DNA from: Lampris incognitus
Taxonomy: Eukaryota; Chordata; Actinopteri; Lampriformes; Lampridae
DNA length: 64,000 nt
Direction: 5' to 3'
NCBI RefSeq assembly: GCF_029633865.1
Contig: NC_079212.1
Location: 85,087,172-85,151,171 of the forward strand
Made by a program: the position numbers and the translations under genes. This document shows, piece by piece, positions 53,999 through 64,000 of the stretch (the stretch's first letter is position 1; every line of letters starts with the position of its first letter). The notes below the pieces were generated by a model, which did not search any database, had not been told where the DNA came from, and saw nothing but the letters and a program-made list of their open reading frames with translations.

Positions 53999-54418
53999 GT
54001 TCCTACCTCTAACACTCAGATAAAATAAAAAATAAAATAAAAAAGTGAAAAGCTCAATTCATTTAAATAATTGAATCTAGAAATCACTAAGAGATTGAAA
54101 CAATCACACACAATCAACAAATTCACCAATAGATTATTCACACGAGTCATTCAATCACATCAACATTAACCTTTTTTTCCTTTTTTTTTCGTGTGTTTTT
54201 CTTCCTTCAGTATATACAAATGTCCTGTTCACAAGCCCAGTCCATGGTAACCACAGCTATGACTGTCCAGTGTCCACACAGCTCAACTCCAGTCCACTGT
54301 AACATGAGTGTACAGTCTGTAGAAATACCTGAGGACGTCTGGGGCTTGATGACGACAGCAGCCTCCCGCGGCGAGCAACTGATGTCACTCTCAGGATCCA
54401 GGAGGGTCACGGCACCAA
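53999..54418 (-). promoter_or_regulatory. Gypsy C leader and primer binding site
   Basis: Between the 5' LTR and the gag ATG. The first bases after the LTR on the minus strand, TTGGTGCCGTGACC, form a primer-binding-site-like sequence. Confidence 0.6.
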
Positions 54419-55136
54419 TGTAACGGGGGCAGTCCTATGCTGTTCTATGCTGGTCAGCCTGCTGCATGCCCGTCACTCTCATCATTAGCTCTGCGTTGTG
54501 TTCTAGTTTGGGTGGGGCCCCAGGTGTTGTGGGGGCCCTCAGTCTCTCATCATCATCATCATCATCATCATGATCAAGGAAGGAGGGGGGGACACAGGAC
54601 TCTATTTGGCCCACCTTGCCATTTATTTTGGTTTCAAACCCTTCGACAAACGTCCAGTCCTCAGCAGGAGCGGTGTTTCTTACGGACGTGGGGGTCGAAG
54701 TTCAACCACTGCCCGAACTTCACTCGTGTGCGTTAGAAGGAGAAACCGTCCACGGGACTCCGATGTAAGAAAGGATAAACAAGTATTTTATCCCACAGCT
54801 TGCAGTATCTTCTTACAGGGATACTCAAGGTTACGTTCTCCTCAACCAGCAAAACTGTCCTACGGTAAGAAACACGTGTGGCTCGGCTCGATTGCTGCTT
54901 GAGACTCCTCCCACAAAACAAAAATGGCCTCTCCCGCGTTCCCTCTTCCGTGTACCCACAAGACCTCTCTCTTAAAGCGACAGTACATGTATATGACGGT
55001 CGTTGGAAAACATACATAAAAGTAAATGACATAAAATAAAATGTAGTAAACACAAATAACAGCACACAGACAGGATTTGGTGATATTTCATACTCAAACA
55101 AAATAAAATAAAAACATTAATTTTAACCTGGTTACA
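54419..55136 (-). repeat. Gypsy C 5' LTR
   Basis: 718 bp with the same TGTAAC...GTTACA ends as the 47610-48317 copy and nearly the same sequence. Confidence 0.95.
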
Positions 55137-55140
55137 TAAA
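55137..55140. repeat. Gypsy C target-site duplication, right
   Basis: TAAA, matching 47606-47609. The Gypsy B reading frame continues directly after it. Confidence 0.75.
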
Positions 55141-55511
55141 GCACCCTACCAAATTCAGTGATTTTTCAAATGGGCTAACAGCAAAAGTTATGCTCCTACG
55201 GAGGGTCATGTGCTAGAAACCTCTGACCCCGGTGACAGTGTACGAAGACTGGGTACAAGGAGTGTACAGAGTTCGAAGAAAAAAAATGTAATGAATGTCT
55301 AGTATGAACAATGAATGTATGAAGAATGCAACACTATACTGATGTCAAGAATAGATATAGTAAACATTCAAAGCCAGAACTTTAACAGTTCATAGTGGTC
55401 TTGTGGACAGTGTTATATCTCCATTTTGATATATCTCCAAACTGACAGATAGTGGAACAAACAAGTCTATAATATGATTGTTTTGTTTTTTGTTCTGTGG
55501 AAAAAGGGGGA
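55141..55511 (+). pseudogene. Gypsy B 3' end of pol and 3' untranslated region
   Basis: Directly after the TAAA duplication the B frame continues as HPTKFSDF, completing the C-terminal tail begun at 47395. A non-coding stretch leads to a purine-rich AAAAAGGGGGA just before the LTR. Confidence 0.7.
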
Positions 55512-55739
55512 TGTAGTATATGGGTTTGAACATATACACGGAGTAATACGGTGGTGAGCCTATACTATAGGTAATACGACGAGAGGGCAGTAGGCGTGCT
55601 CTCAGGTGGATGTACGTAAATAGAACTGAAGTCGGTTAGGACACGCATGCACGAGTGTTGTTCTTTGTTCCTGAATAAAGTTCAGAACAAGGACTACCCG
55701 CCAGTCTCCTCATCAGTATAAACCACAATAATAACTACA
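55512..55739 (+). repeat. Gypsy B 3' LTR (probable)
   Basis: Starts TGTAGT after a polypurine tract and ends ACTACA, about 228 bp, with AATAAA near 55674. The right edge lies in AC-rich simple sequence and is uncertain. No 5' partner is in the window. Confidence 0.55.
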
Positions 55740-56150
55740 ATAACAGCAAGAACAACGACAACAAGAATGACAACAACAACAATAACAGCAATAACAATAA
55801 CGACAACAGTAACAAAACTAACAACGACAACAGCAACAATAACGACAATAATGAACGACAATAACAGCAACAATGACAACGACAATAATAACAATGACAA
55901 GGACAATGATAGTAATAACGACAATAATGACAATAACAGCAACAACAATGACAACGACAATAATGACAAGGACAACGACAGTAATAACGACAATAATGAC
56001 AATAACAGCAACAACAACAATGACAACGACAATAATATCGACAATAACAGCAACAATGATAAGGACAATAACAGCAACAATGATAAGGACAATAACGATA
56101 ACAACAATGACAACAAAAACAATGATAACAACAAAGCCCTCGGACATAAT
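55740..56150. repeat. AAC/GACAATAAC simple repeat
   Basis: About 400 bp of AAC, GAC and AATAAC units. Long open frames on both strands (Asn/Thr-rich or Leu/Ser-rich) are artefacts. Confidence 0.95.
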
Positions 56151-56192
56151 TTGGTGTGAAGGTTGATAAATTAGATTATGTGTGTTATCATC

Positions 56193-56196
56193 TTAG
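56193..56196. repeat. Gypsy D target-site duplication, left
   Basis: TTAG, repeated at 63881-63884. Confidence 0.8.
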
Positions 56197-57074
56197 TGTA
56201 GCCAGGTGGTAAATCTGTTAAATATGTTAAATGATTTTCCACTTAAATTTAGTATAGTTTAACTGTTAATATATGTAATTGTTACACTGTCAAGCCATGT
56301 AAAATGTCATTTGATGTAGTTAAATTCTGAAGCAGATTGTGAGTGTATTTTTATAGTTTTGGTTGTCATTGCATGTTTTGACCAGTAAGTGGCAGTGTTG
56401 CGGACTTTTATTGTAACTCCGTGCAAGTTATCCAAGTGCATCTTGGGTATGCTTTCTTTTTTTCTTGTGTGGAGCGCCTGAAGATTGCGGTGTGACGGTG
56501 CTCTGACTCCGTAGTAAGTAAGGGTAAATATCTTGTGAAATATACCTGTAACATTATTCCAAACAATATTGTATGTCGGTAATTTGACAAGATGGTTTGA
56601 TTTAGACGCTACTGGAGTTGATGTTCGGTGATTTTGGGCGCGAGCCGTCGACCACTGTTCGCCATTGCAGGCATGACAAGGTAATGTTGGCGTGAATAAA
56701 GCCACACCATGCCATTGTATTTGGGATGTAAAGGTTTTATATGCATTTTAATTCTGTTTAAAGGTAACTGACAGAGTGAGAAGTTGCGCGATCTTCAGGA
56801 AGTTCCACATGTCTTTGTTAAACCCTGTTTAACATACATAGTCCACTGCCGTATTTTGCACCGTATGTTGTATGTTGTATTTATTTTCCTTTTAAAATCT
56901 TTTCTGTTAAACTTGCCACATCTGTGAACATTTATGAGCTGTTTGCTCGAAAGACACAGGAATTTATGCACTCAGTAAAACGATCTGCATTCGAAGGTTC
57001 AAACAATAAAATTAAAGCTACAAGAACCCCGGAAGTAATTGTGTCCTGTGTGGTATCTAATTCCACGGGCTACA
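56197..57074 (+). repeat. Gypsy D 5' LTR
   Basis: 878 bp, TGTAGCC to GGGCTACA. It differs from the 3' LTR by about five substitutions and one T-run indel as seen by eye. Confidence 0.95.
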
Positions 57075-57080
57075 TAATTT

Positions 57081-57097
57081 TGGTACCAGGAGTGGGG
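57081..57097 (+). promoter_or_regulatory. Gypsy D primer binding site
   Basis: TGGTACCAGGAGTGGGG, starting six bases after the LTR and beginning with the TGG expected for pairing with a tRNA CCA end. The matching tRNA was not identified. Confidence 0.6.
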
Positions 57098-57453
57098 TGT
57101 AGCTAAAACATTTTTTTTAAATTGGCAACAGAGTGGCTTATTTTTACTTAAGAAAAAAATACGGCAGTGGTGAAGATTGCTGGTGACGTCCGTTGGTGTT
57201 GAGTCTGAAGCCATCCTGCTGTGGAGGTGGTGACCAGCGAGAGACGACGTGAGGGGCTCTACGAGGTTCTGGTGCTTCCTGTGTCACACGACTCAGCCGT
57301 ACCAGCGCAGAGGACTCCAGCGCTAACTTCAGCTACAAAGACCAAGATTCAGCAAGGCTCCAAGTTAAAGACTGTCCTTGTAGTATCCTTGAACCAGGTT
57401 TTGAACTAAATATCCTCATTTATACTGGACTGAGTAAAGATTAATATATCATT

Positions 57454-58605
57454 ATGTCTAGTGATTCTGGTGATGAAGGGAGTTCACGTAATGATAATGG
57501 CCACACCTCAGGTGGCATAACGGGTATAGGTGAAGGTGCTACAAAAGAAATGCAGACCACCATGCAAGAGCTCGCCAGACTGCGAGATGAGCTCACCAGG
57601 TTAAATGGTGAAGCAAGGGCTCAGAGAGCAAGTGATAACAGTGCACCCACACGTTCATACATCTACGTTCCAAGAGAACGCCAGATCCAAGCATTTAGTG
57701 GGGAGTGTGGTACAGACAGGAGAGCTGTCGAAGAGTTTATTGAAGAGGTTGAAAGGGTTTTAAGATACAGAGAGCAAACAACAGAAGAACAATGTGACTA
57801 TATACTATCTCTATTGCGTGGCCCTGCATTGGAAGAGGTGCGACTATGCATTAGGGGTCAGTCAGTGGGGCCCAGTGATTTATACTCTTACCTGAGCAAT
57901 GCATTTGGGGAAAAGCGCAGTTCCACACAGCTTTTGCAGACCTTTTACAACCGTAACCAAACTGATGGAGAAGACCTCCGTGACTACTCCCATGCACTAT
58001 CCCAGATTTTGAGCTCTGTAGTGAAACAGTCCACAGATGTAATACCTAATGAGAAAACTGTGCTCAGAGACCGGTTTATTGAGGGTTTAAGAGAAGCAGC
58101 ACTCAGGCGTGAACTCAGGAAAATGGTTAGGGACAAACCAGAGAGCAGTCTTCTAGATGTGAGGAACGAGGCCCTCCTGTGGGAGATGGAGGACAGCAGG
58201 TCTCATCGTCCCAGGGTCATAAAGAGCAACCAAGTTACATCAGAGGTTCCGGAAACCCAGTGCTCTATTATTAAAACAAACAATGACCAAGGTACTGCAT
58301 TAAATGATGTTCGGAGAGCAGTAGCCCATCAGGAAAAACAGCTAGCAGAGTTAGGCAAAACACTTGCTGATCTAGCCTTTGCTGTAGGTGAACTGAGTAA
58401 GCGCAGCACTCAACAGACATTCCTAGAGCCCAAGCCACGACCTAGACCCCAGCCAAAGTTCACACCAGATGGTCAGCCTATCTGTTTCAAGTGTAGAGGC
58501 ATAGGTCACATTGCAAGAAAATGCTCACAGGCCAGAGGGGGTCAAGGGGACGCAACACCTAGTTCTTATGTAGTGCAGGAAAACTCGCACCCTCAGTTGT
58601 CATGA
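57454..58605 (+). CDS. Gypsy D Gag, 383 aa, intact
   Basis: Uninterrupted from MSSDSGDEGS to a TGA at 58603. A coiled-coil-like N-terminal segment (TTMQELARLRDELTRLNGEA) precedes a capsid-type domain (REAALRRELRKMVRDKPES, LLDVRNEALLWEME) related in style to the Gag-derived PNMA/ZCCHC host proteins. It ends with one canonical CX2CX4HX4C zinc knuckle (CFKCRGIGHIARKC). The stop overlaps the pol start as ATGA. Gag assembles the retrotransposon particle. Confidence 0.9.
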   Translation: MSSDSGDEGSSRNDNGHTSGGITGIGEGATKEMQTTMQELARLRDELTRLNGEARAQRASDNSAPTRSYIYVPRERQIQAFSGECGTDRRAVEEFIEEVERVLRYREQTTEEQCDYILSLLRGPALEEVRLCIRGQSVGPSDLYSYLSNAFGEKRSSTQLLQTFYNRNQTDGEDLRDYSHALSQILSSVVKQSTDVIPNEKTVLRDRFIEGLREAALRRELRKMVRDKPESSLLDVRNEALLWEMEDSRSHRPRVIKSNQVTSEVPETQCSIIKTNNDQGTALNDVRRAVAHQEKQLAELGKTLADLAFAVGELSKRSTQQTFLEPKPRPRPQPKFTPDGQPICFKCRGIGHIARKCSQARGGQGDATPSSYVVQENSHPQLS

Positions 58606-61600
58606 GCCACACAACTCGAGGGGAGGAAGCTGGCTCACCAAAAGAGACTCCAGACAGAAGCAGGATCTTAGAGCGTGCAGTCGGAGAATGTAAAACTGTT
58701 GAGGTGAAACTACGAGGTGTTACAGTGTCCTGCTTACTTGACACTGGTAGCCAGGTCAGTACAATTTCTGAGAGTTTTTTCAGGGAACACCTGTCAGTGA
58801 AAGGCGAAGACATTCACCCGGCATTTGAGTGGTTAAAGATCACTGCAGCTAATGGATTAGACATACCCTATATGGGCTATATGGAGCTTGATGTAGAAGC
58901 CATGGGTCTGACTATCCCAGAGCGAGGTTTTCTGATAGTTAAAGATTCTGAACACTCTTCCTCTGTTCCAGGTCTAATAGGGATGAACATTGTCAAAAAA
59001 TGCAGAGAGCTAGTACACACTGAGTTTGACACCACACTGCAGGAGAGGTTTGACTCAAACTGGAGAGAGGCTTTTAATCATCTTCATGCAGTACATGCAA
59101 CAGACAGACTCTCTTTCGCTAGGGTAGCTGGTAAGGATGTAGTCCATATACCTGCTTCATCTGCTGCTACAGTTATGGCTAGGGGACTCAGGACCGTGAG
59201 TGAGAATGGTTCTTTTTTGTTGCTGGAGTCTGTGGGTGTCCCCGTTCCTGGAGGTTTGGTTGTTGTGCCTACTTTGGTTTCATCGGGAAATCACATTTTT
59301 CCAGTCCGAGTCATGAACATGTCTGATGAAGATATCTGGCTAGGGCCACGGACTAGGCTAGGGGTTTTGACTCAGGTAGACTGTGTGGAAAGTGATGAGC
59401 TTTGTGAGGTACAGTTCCAGAGAATCTCAGCAGACACTGAACGAGTATCAGTGAACACCCCGAAACACCGACAGATGTGCAGGAAATTCTCGGCAAGCTC
59501 AATTTTTGTGGTAGCCCAGAACAGCAAGCACAGCTGACTTTGTTACTGGAGAAGTACTCTTTTGTGTTTGCAACAGAAGATGAAGATCTAGGCCACACTG
59601 ACAAAGTACAACATGAGATCCATCTGACAGATGACATACCTGTAACACAGCCATACAGACGAATCCCACCCACACAGTACAGTGAAGTCAGGGAACATAT
59701 TGGCAAGCTGCTTAAAAAAGGGGTCATTCAAGAAAGCTCTAGTGCTTATGCTTCGACCATAGTACTAGTGAGAAAGGCAGATGGTAGTCTGAGGCTATGT
59801 GTCGATTACAGGAAACTCAACTCAAAGACAAGACGTGATGCATTCCCGCTCCCGAGAATTGATGAGAGTTTTGATGCGCTGAGAGGGGCAAAGTTCTTTT
59901 CGACCATAGATCTGGCGAGCGGATACCACCAGGTAGCTATGCATGAGAGAGATCGGACTAAGACTGCATTTACTACACCGTTTGGTCTGTATGAGTACGT
60001 GAGAATGCCTTTTGGTGTTTGTAACGGTCCAGCTACATTTCAGAGACTTATGCAAGTTACTATGAATGATCTCATTTTTCAGATACTCCTGGTCTACCTA
60101 GATGACATCTTGGTTTTTTCAGAGACATTTGAGCAGCATTTGGAGAGACTTGAGACTGTGTTTAAGAGACTGGCAGAGACGGGCCTTAAGGTGAAGTTGC
60201 AGAAGTGTGCTTTTCTACAACAGTCAGTAAAGTTTTTGGGTCATCAGGTGTCAGCAGAAGGTATAGGAACTGACCCCTCCAAGGTCTCTGCTGTTAAGAA
60301 CTGGAAGGTCCCAACCACTGCCAAAGAGCTGCAGTCGTTCTTGGGTTTCTGTAGTTACTACAGGAGATTCATTCGAGGCTTCTCACAGATTGCCAGGCCA
60401 CTGCATGACCTAGTCAACAAATGTTCAGGTGTGAAAAAAACAGGGAAAGTAGGTCACCAGTTTTGTAATATGTGGACACCAGAGTGTGACTCTTCCTTTG
60501 AGCAGTTAAAGGAAAAACTTACCTCTGCTCCCATTTTGGGTTTTGCCGATTTAACACAACCATTTGTAGTTGAGACAGATGCTAGTCAGCATGGATTAGG
60601 CGCTGTATTGTGTCAGCAGCAAGGTGACACCAGACGTGTCCTAGCATATGCTAGCCGCAGACTACGCCAGGCTGAGAAGAATGACCGAAATTATAGTTGC
60701 ATGAAGTTGGAGTTGCTTGCCTTAAAATGGGCAGTTGCTGAAAAATTCAGGGGTTACTTGCTTGGTTCAAAGTTTGTTGTCCTGACTGATAACAATCCCC
60801 TCTGCCACCTCAAGACAGCCAAGTTAGGTGCTATAGAGCAGAGGTGGGTAGCGCAACTGTCTGTTTTTGATTTCGAGGTTAAGTACCGTCCTGGTTGCAG
60901 TAATGCCGCCGCAGATGCTCTCTCTAGGCAGGAGTTTGCAGGGGAGCCTGAAACAGACCCTGACTCGGATTTTGACGACTGTATCACTGTGTGTAACCTG
61001 ATTGAGTGAGGAACAGTTCTGGATCCTGGTCTTGTCTCTAGAGGTCTGGAGTGTTACAAAGTGAGACAGATCCATGCTGGGGAGTCGAGGTCTGGTGAGA
61101 CAGGTACTAAACAGGGCAACACTCCCACACTGCCAGGTTATACCAGAGAGGAGCTGGTAGGTTTTCAGGCCGGTGACCCCACCCTAAAAGAGTTTAGGGC
61201 ATTTTGGGATCGGGGGAGGAGGCCATGTCCCAGAGAGAGAGCAGCCCTGTCTAGTCAAGTGAAAAGATTGTTGAAACAATGGAGATGCATACAACAACGA
61301 GAAGGGTTGTTGTACAGGGTTATCACAGACCCACGTCATGGAGAAGTGTGGCAGTTACTCGTGCCTAGTTGTTTGAGGGACCAAGTTCTAGAAAATGTAC
61401 ATAACAACATGGGACATCAGGGCATAGAGCGCACTGTAAACTTGCTAAGAGGGAGGTGTTTTTGGGTAGGGCTATGCGAGGATGTTGAAAGCTGGGTTAA
61501 AAACTGCGAGCGGTGCATTTTGACCAAGATGCCTCAGCCAAAAATCCATGCTCCAGTTCAGGCATTCCTGGCCTCCCGACCTCTAGAAGTGGTGGCTGTT

Positions 61601-62966
61601 GATTTTACAGTGTTGGAGGCAGCTTCAGATGGCCGTGAAAATGTCCTTGTTGTGACCGATGTGTTTACAAAGTTCACACAAGCGTATGCTACCAAAGACC
61701 AGAAGGCTGACACTACAGCTAAAGTTTTGCTCAGGGAGTGGTTCATGAAATATGGGGTCCCAGAGAGACTGCACTCAGACCAAGGTCGAAATTTCGAGAG
61801 TGAAATTATAGCAGAGCTGTGCAAACTCTATGGGGTTAAAAAGACACGGACAACTCCCTACAGGCCACAGGGAAACGGTCAGTGTGAAAGATACAATCGC
61901 ACACTCCATGACTTGTTAAGGACACTCCCACCAGAGAAAAAAAATGCGTTGGCCAGAGCATCTGTCTGAAGTAGTATATGCCTATAATGTCACTCCTCAT
62001 TCCACCACAGGGTACTCGCCTTATTATTTGCTTTTCGGGGTACAGCCACATCTCCCAGTAGATGCTTTATTAGGGCGTGAGTGTGTGTCAGACAGGAAAC
62101 AGGATTGGTTGTCTGTTCATCAGGAGAGACTCCGACAGGCACATGAGAGAGCCAGAGAGTACTCAGAGCAGAAGGCAGCTGAGAGGATCTCACTGCAAAA
62201 TGAGAAGGTGTATTGTCCTCCTGTGGACATTGGTCAGTTGGTTTTCCTACGTCACAGACCCCCAGGTAGACATAAGATTCAGGACACATGGACCTCAACA
62301 GTCTACAAGGTAGTTGACATCCAGGGTACCATACACACTGTTGAACCTTTTGAGGGAGGTCCCATTAAAAGAGTTCATAGGTCAGATTTGCGACCTTGTG
62401 CGAAACCAGTTCCCAAACCAAGAACTAGAGCTAGGTTACAGACCACTACACAGCCTGTAGCTGAGGATGAGCCTGAGTCACCTGAGGCTGATTTTGTTAT
62501 TGTTGAGGAAGTCATCCCTCGCCGGCTTGTGCAAGTACCTAACCTGCCTCTTGCAGCAGAAAGTGTTAGTTTACATGTGACAGCACCCACAGATGAGAGT
62601 GACGGTGAAGGACCTGAGGAAGGTTATTCAGATATGAGAAATTGTGGCACAGAAACAGAATGTGTTAATGATGTGCATCCAGACGTTAGCAACAGTGACT
62701 TGCCCATTATTGAAAACAGGGACAGGCGCGCACTAACAGATGATGCTGGTGGAGCAGGACGTAGAACCTATGCACCTAAACCTGCCATTAGGAAAAGCAA
62801 GCGGGAAATGGCTGGATCTCATTCAAACCCATTTCATCTGCCAAAGTCAGCCTGTAATGCAGTCTCAGTCAGCACAGACATGGTCTCTAAGGTTTTGACA
62901 AGCCTGGGTGCTGCTCTCTTTGAAAAGGCCTTGCAGGGAGTATTTGAGTCAGTTCATGTTTCGTAG
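58602..62966 (+). pseudogene. Gypsy D pol: protease, RT, RNase H, integrase (three lesions)
   Basis: The pol ATG at 58602 overlaps the gag stop. Protease has LLDTGSQVSTISES. RT has LLVYLDDILVFS at about 60094, RNase H has VETDASQHGLGAVLCQQQ, integrase has a zinc finger (HQGIE, CERCIL), core Asp in [20 protein letters not shown] and Glu in CERYNRT, and a C-terminal domain plus tail to 62966. Lesions: a one-base shift near 59466 between protease and RT, an in-frame TGA at 61007-61009 after RNase H, and an extra A in an eight-A run at about 61936-61943 in the integrase. Otherwise complete, consistent with a recent insertion. Confidence 0.9.
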
Positions 62967-62992
62967 TCACCGAGGACGTTGACTATATTTGC

Positions 62993-63001
62993 AGGGGAGT
63001 A
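62993..63001 (+). promoter_or_regulatory. Gypsy D polypurine tract
   Basis: AGGGGAGTA-like purine-rich tract directly before the 3' LTR. Confidence 0.6.
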
Positions 63002-63880
63002 TGTAGCCAGGTGGTAAATCTGTTAAATATGTTAAATGATTTTCCACTTAAATTTAGTATAGTTTAACTGTTAACATATGTAATTGTTACACTGTCAAGC
63101 CATGTAAAATGTCATTTGATGTAGTTAAATTGTGAAGCAGATTGTGAGTGTATTTTTATAGTTTTGGTTGTCATTGCATGTTTTGACCAGTAAGTGGCAG
63201 TGTTGCGGACTTTTATTGTAACTCCGTGCAAGTTATCCAAGTGCATCTTGGGTATTCTTTCTTTTTTTTCTTGTGTGGAGCACCTGAAGATTGCGGTGTG
63301 ACGGTGCTCTGACTCCGTAGTAAGTAAGGGTAAATATCTTGTGAAATATACCTGTAACATTATTCCAAACAATATTGTATGTCGGTAATTTGACAAGATG
63401 GTTTGATTTAGACGCTACTGGAGTTGATGTTCGGTGATTTTGGGCGCGAGCCGTCGACCACTGTTCGCCATTGCAGGCATGACAAGGTAATGTTGGCGTG
63501 AATAAAGCCACACCATGCCATTGTATTTGGGATGTAAAGGTTTTATATGCATTTTAATTCTGTTTAAAGGTAACTGACAGAGTGAGAAGTTGCGCGATCT
63601 TCAGGAAGTTCCACATGTCTTTGTTAAACCCTGTTTAACATACATAGTCCACTGCCGTATTTTGCACCGTATGTTGTATGTTGTATTTATTTTCCTTTTA
63701 AAATCTTTTCTGTTAAACTTGCCACATCTGTGAACATTTATGAGCTGTTTGCTCGAAAGACACAGGAATTTATGCACTCAGTAAAACGATCTGCATTCGA
63801 AGGTTCAAACAATAAAATTAAAGCTACAAGAACCCCGGAAGTAATTGTGTCCTGTGTGGTATCAAATTCCACGGGCTACA
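63002..63880 (+). repeat. Gypsy D 3' LTR
   Basis: 879 bp, TGTAGCC to GGGCTACA, matching the copy at 56197-57074. Confidence 0.95.
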
Positions 63881-63884
63881 TTAG
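63881..63884. repeat. Gypsy D target-site duplication, right
   Basis: TTAG, matching 56193-56196. Confidence 0.8.
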
Positions 63885-64000
63885 CTTTATTGTTTGTGTG
63901 GTTGTTTGATTTATATATTTTAATTCACTTTTGTTTTTAAGAATTTTGATTGTGGGTGTTTTTTCTCTTCGTTTATGTTTGTTTTGTCTTACTCAGACAC
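63885..64000. other. Right flank of Gypsy D
   Basis: AT-rich, T-rich sequence with no feature recognised; it continues the pre-insertion sequence left of 56193. Confidence 0.4.

Noticed and set aside
55694..56166. Asn/Thr-rich and Leu/Ser-rich open frames
   Set aside because: Translation of the AAC-rich simple repeat on both strands.
58563..58605. -1 ribosomal slippery heptamer at the Gypsy D gag/pol overlap
   Set aside because: The best candidate around GGAAAAC does not fit X-XXY-YYZ; the ATGA overlap is a simpler reading.

Overview
The window is nuclear DNA of a vertebrate, almost certainly a teleost fish. It carries one spliced gene of the Rev-erb (NR1D) nuclear receptor family and is otherwise dense with fish-type transposable elements (Ty3/Gypsy LTR elements, a Tx1-type LINE, a second non-LTR family, hAT DNA transposons, tRNA-derived SINEs) and microsatellites. 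No bacterial-type operon, CRISPR array, rRNA gene or free-standing tRNA gene was seen.

Layout. 1-3607: two Gypsy remnants in opposite orientation; the plus-strand copy (integrase plus 3' LTR) interrupts the minus-strand copy. 4115-7700: satellite of an 18-bp G/T-rich unit with higher-order repetition. 8037-10349: several short tandem arrays and about 1 kb of homopurine GA sequence, ending just upstream of the receptor gene. 10579-22073: the receptor coding sequence, eight coding exons, 586 codons, all introns GT-AG, with poly(A) signals near 23090. Its 7.2-kb first intron holds at least nine CACGTG E-boxes, two GC-rich promoter-like patches and three tandem arrays. 23270-30450: microsatellites, two SINE families, LINE tails and a broken non-LTR element containing nested insertions.

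30458-63884 is a stack of transposons. Gypsy A (5' LTR at 30458, no 3' LTR found) abuts Gypsy B, whose 5' half is missing. B is split by an hAT element (37524-40475, perfect 8-bp target duplication), by an LTR (41362-47394) that itself contains a near full-length Tx1-type LINE inserted in its (TC)n tract, and by minus-strand Gypsy C (47610-55136, 4-bp target duplication). B ends in a probable 3' LTR at 55512-55739. After an AAC-rich simple repeat comes Gypsy D (56197-63880), with near-identical LTRs, a 4-bp target duplication and only three visible coding lesions.

Functionally, the only host gene seen is the Rev-erb receptor, a haem-binding transcriptional repressor of the circadian clock; the E-boxes in intron 1 fit control by CLOCK:BMAL1. 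The rest is mobile DNA in different states of decay. I saw no wholly new biological system. The most interesting structures are the E-box-rich intron, the layered insertion record in Gypsy B, the LINE sitting exactly in a (TC)n tract, and the ATGA gag/pol junction of element D.
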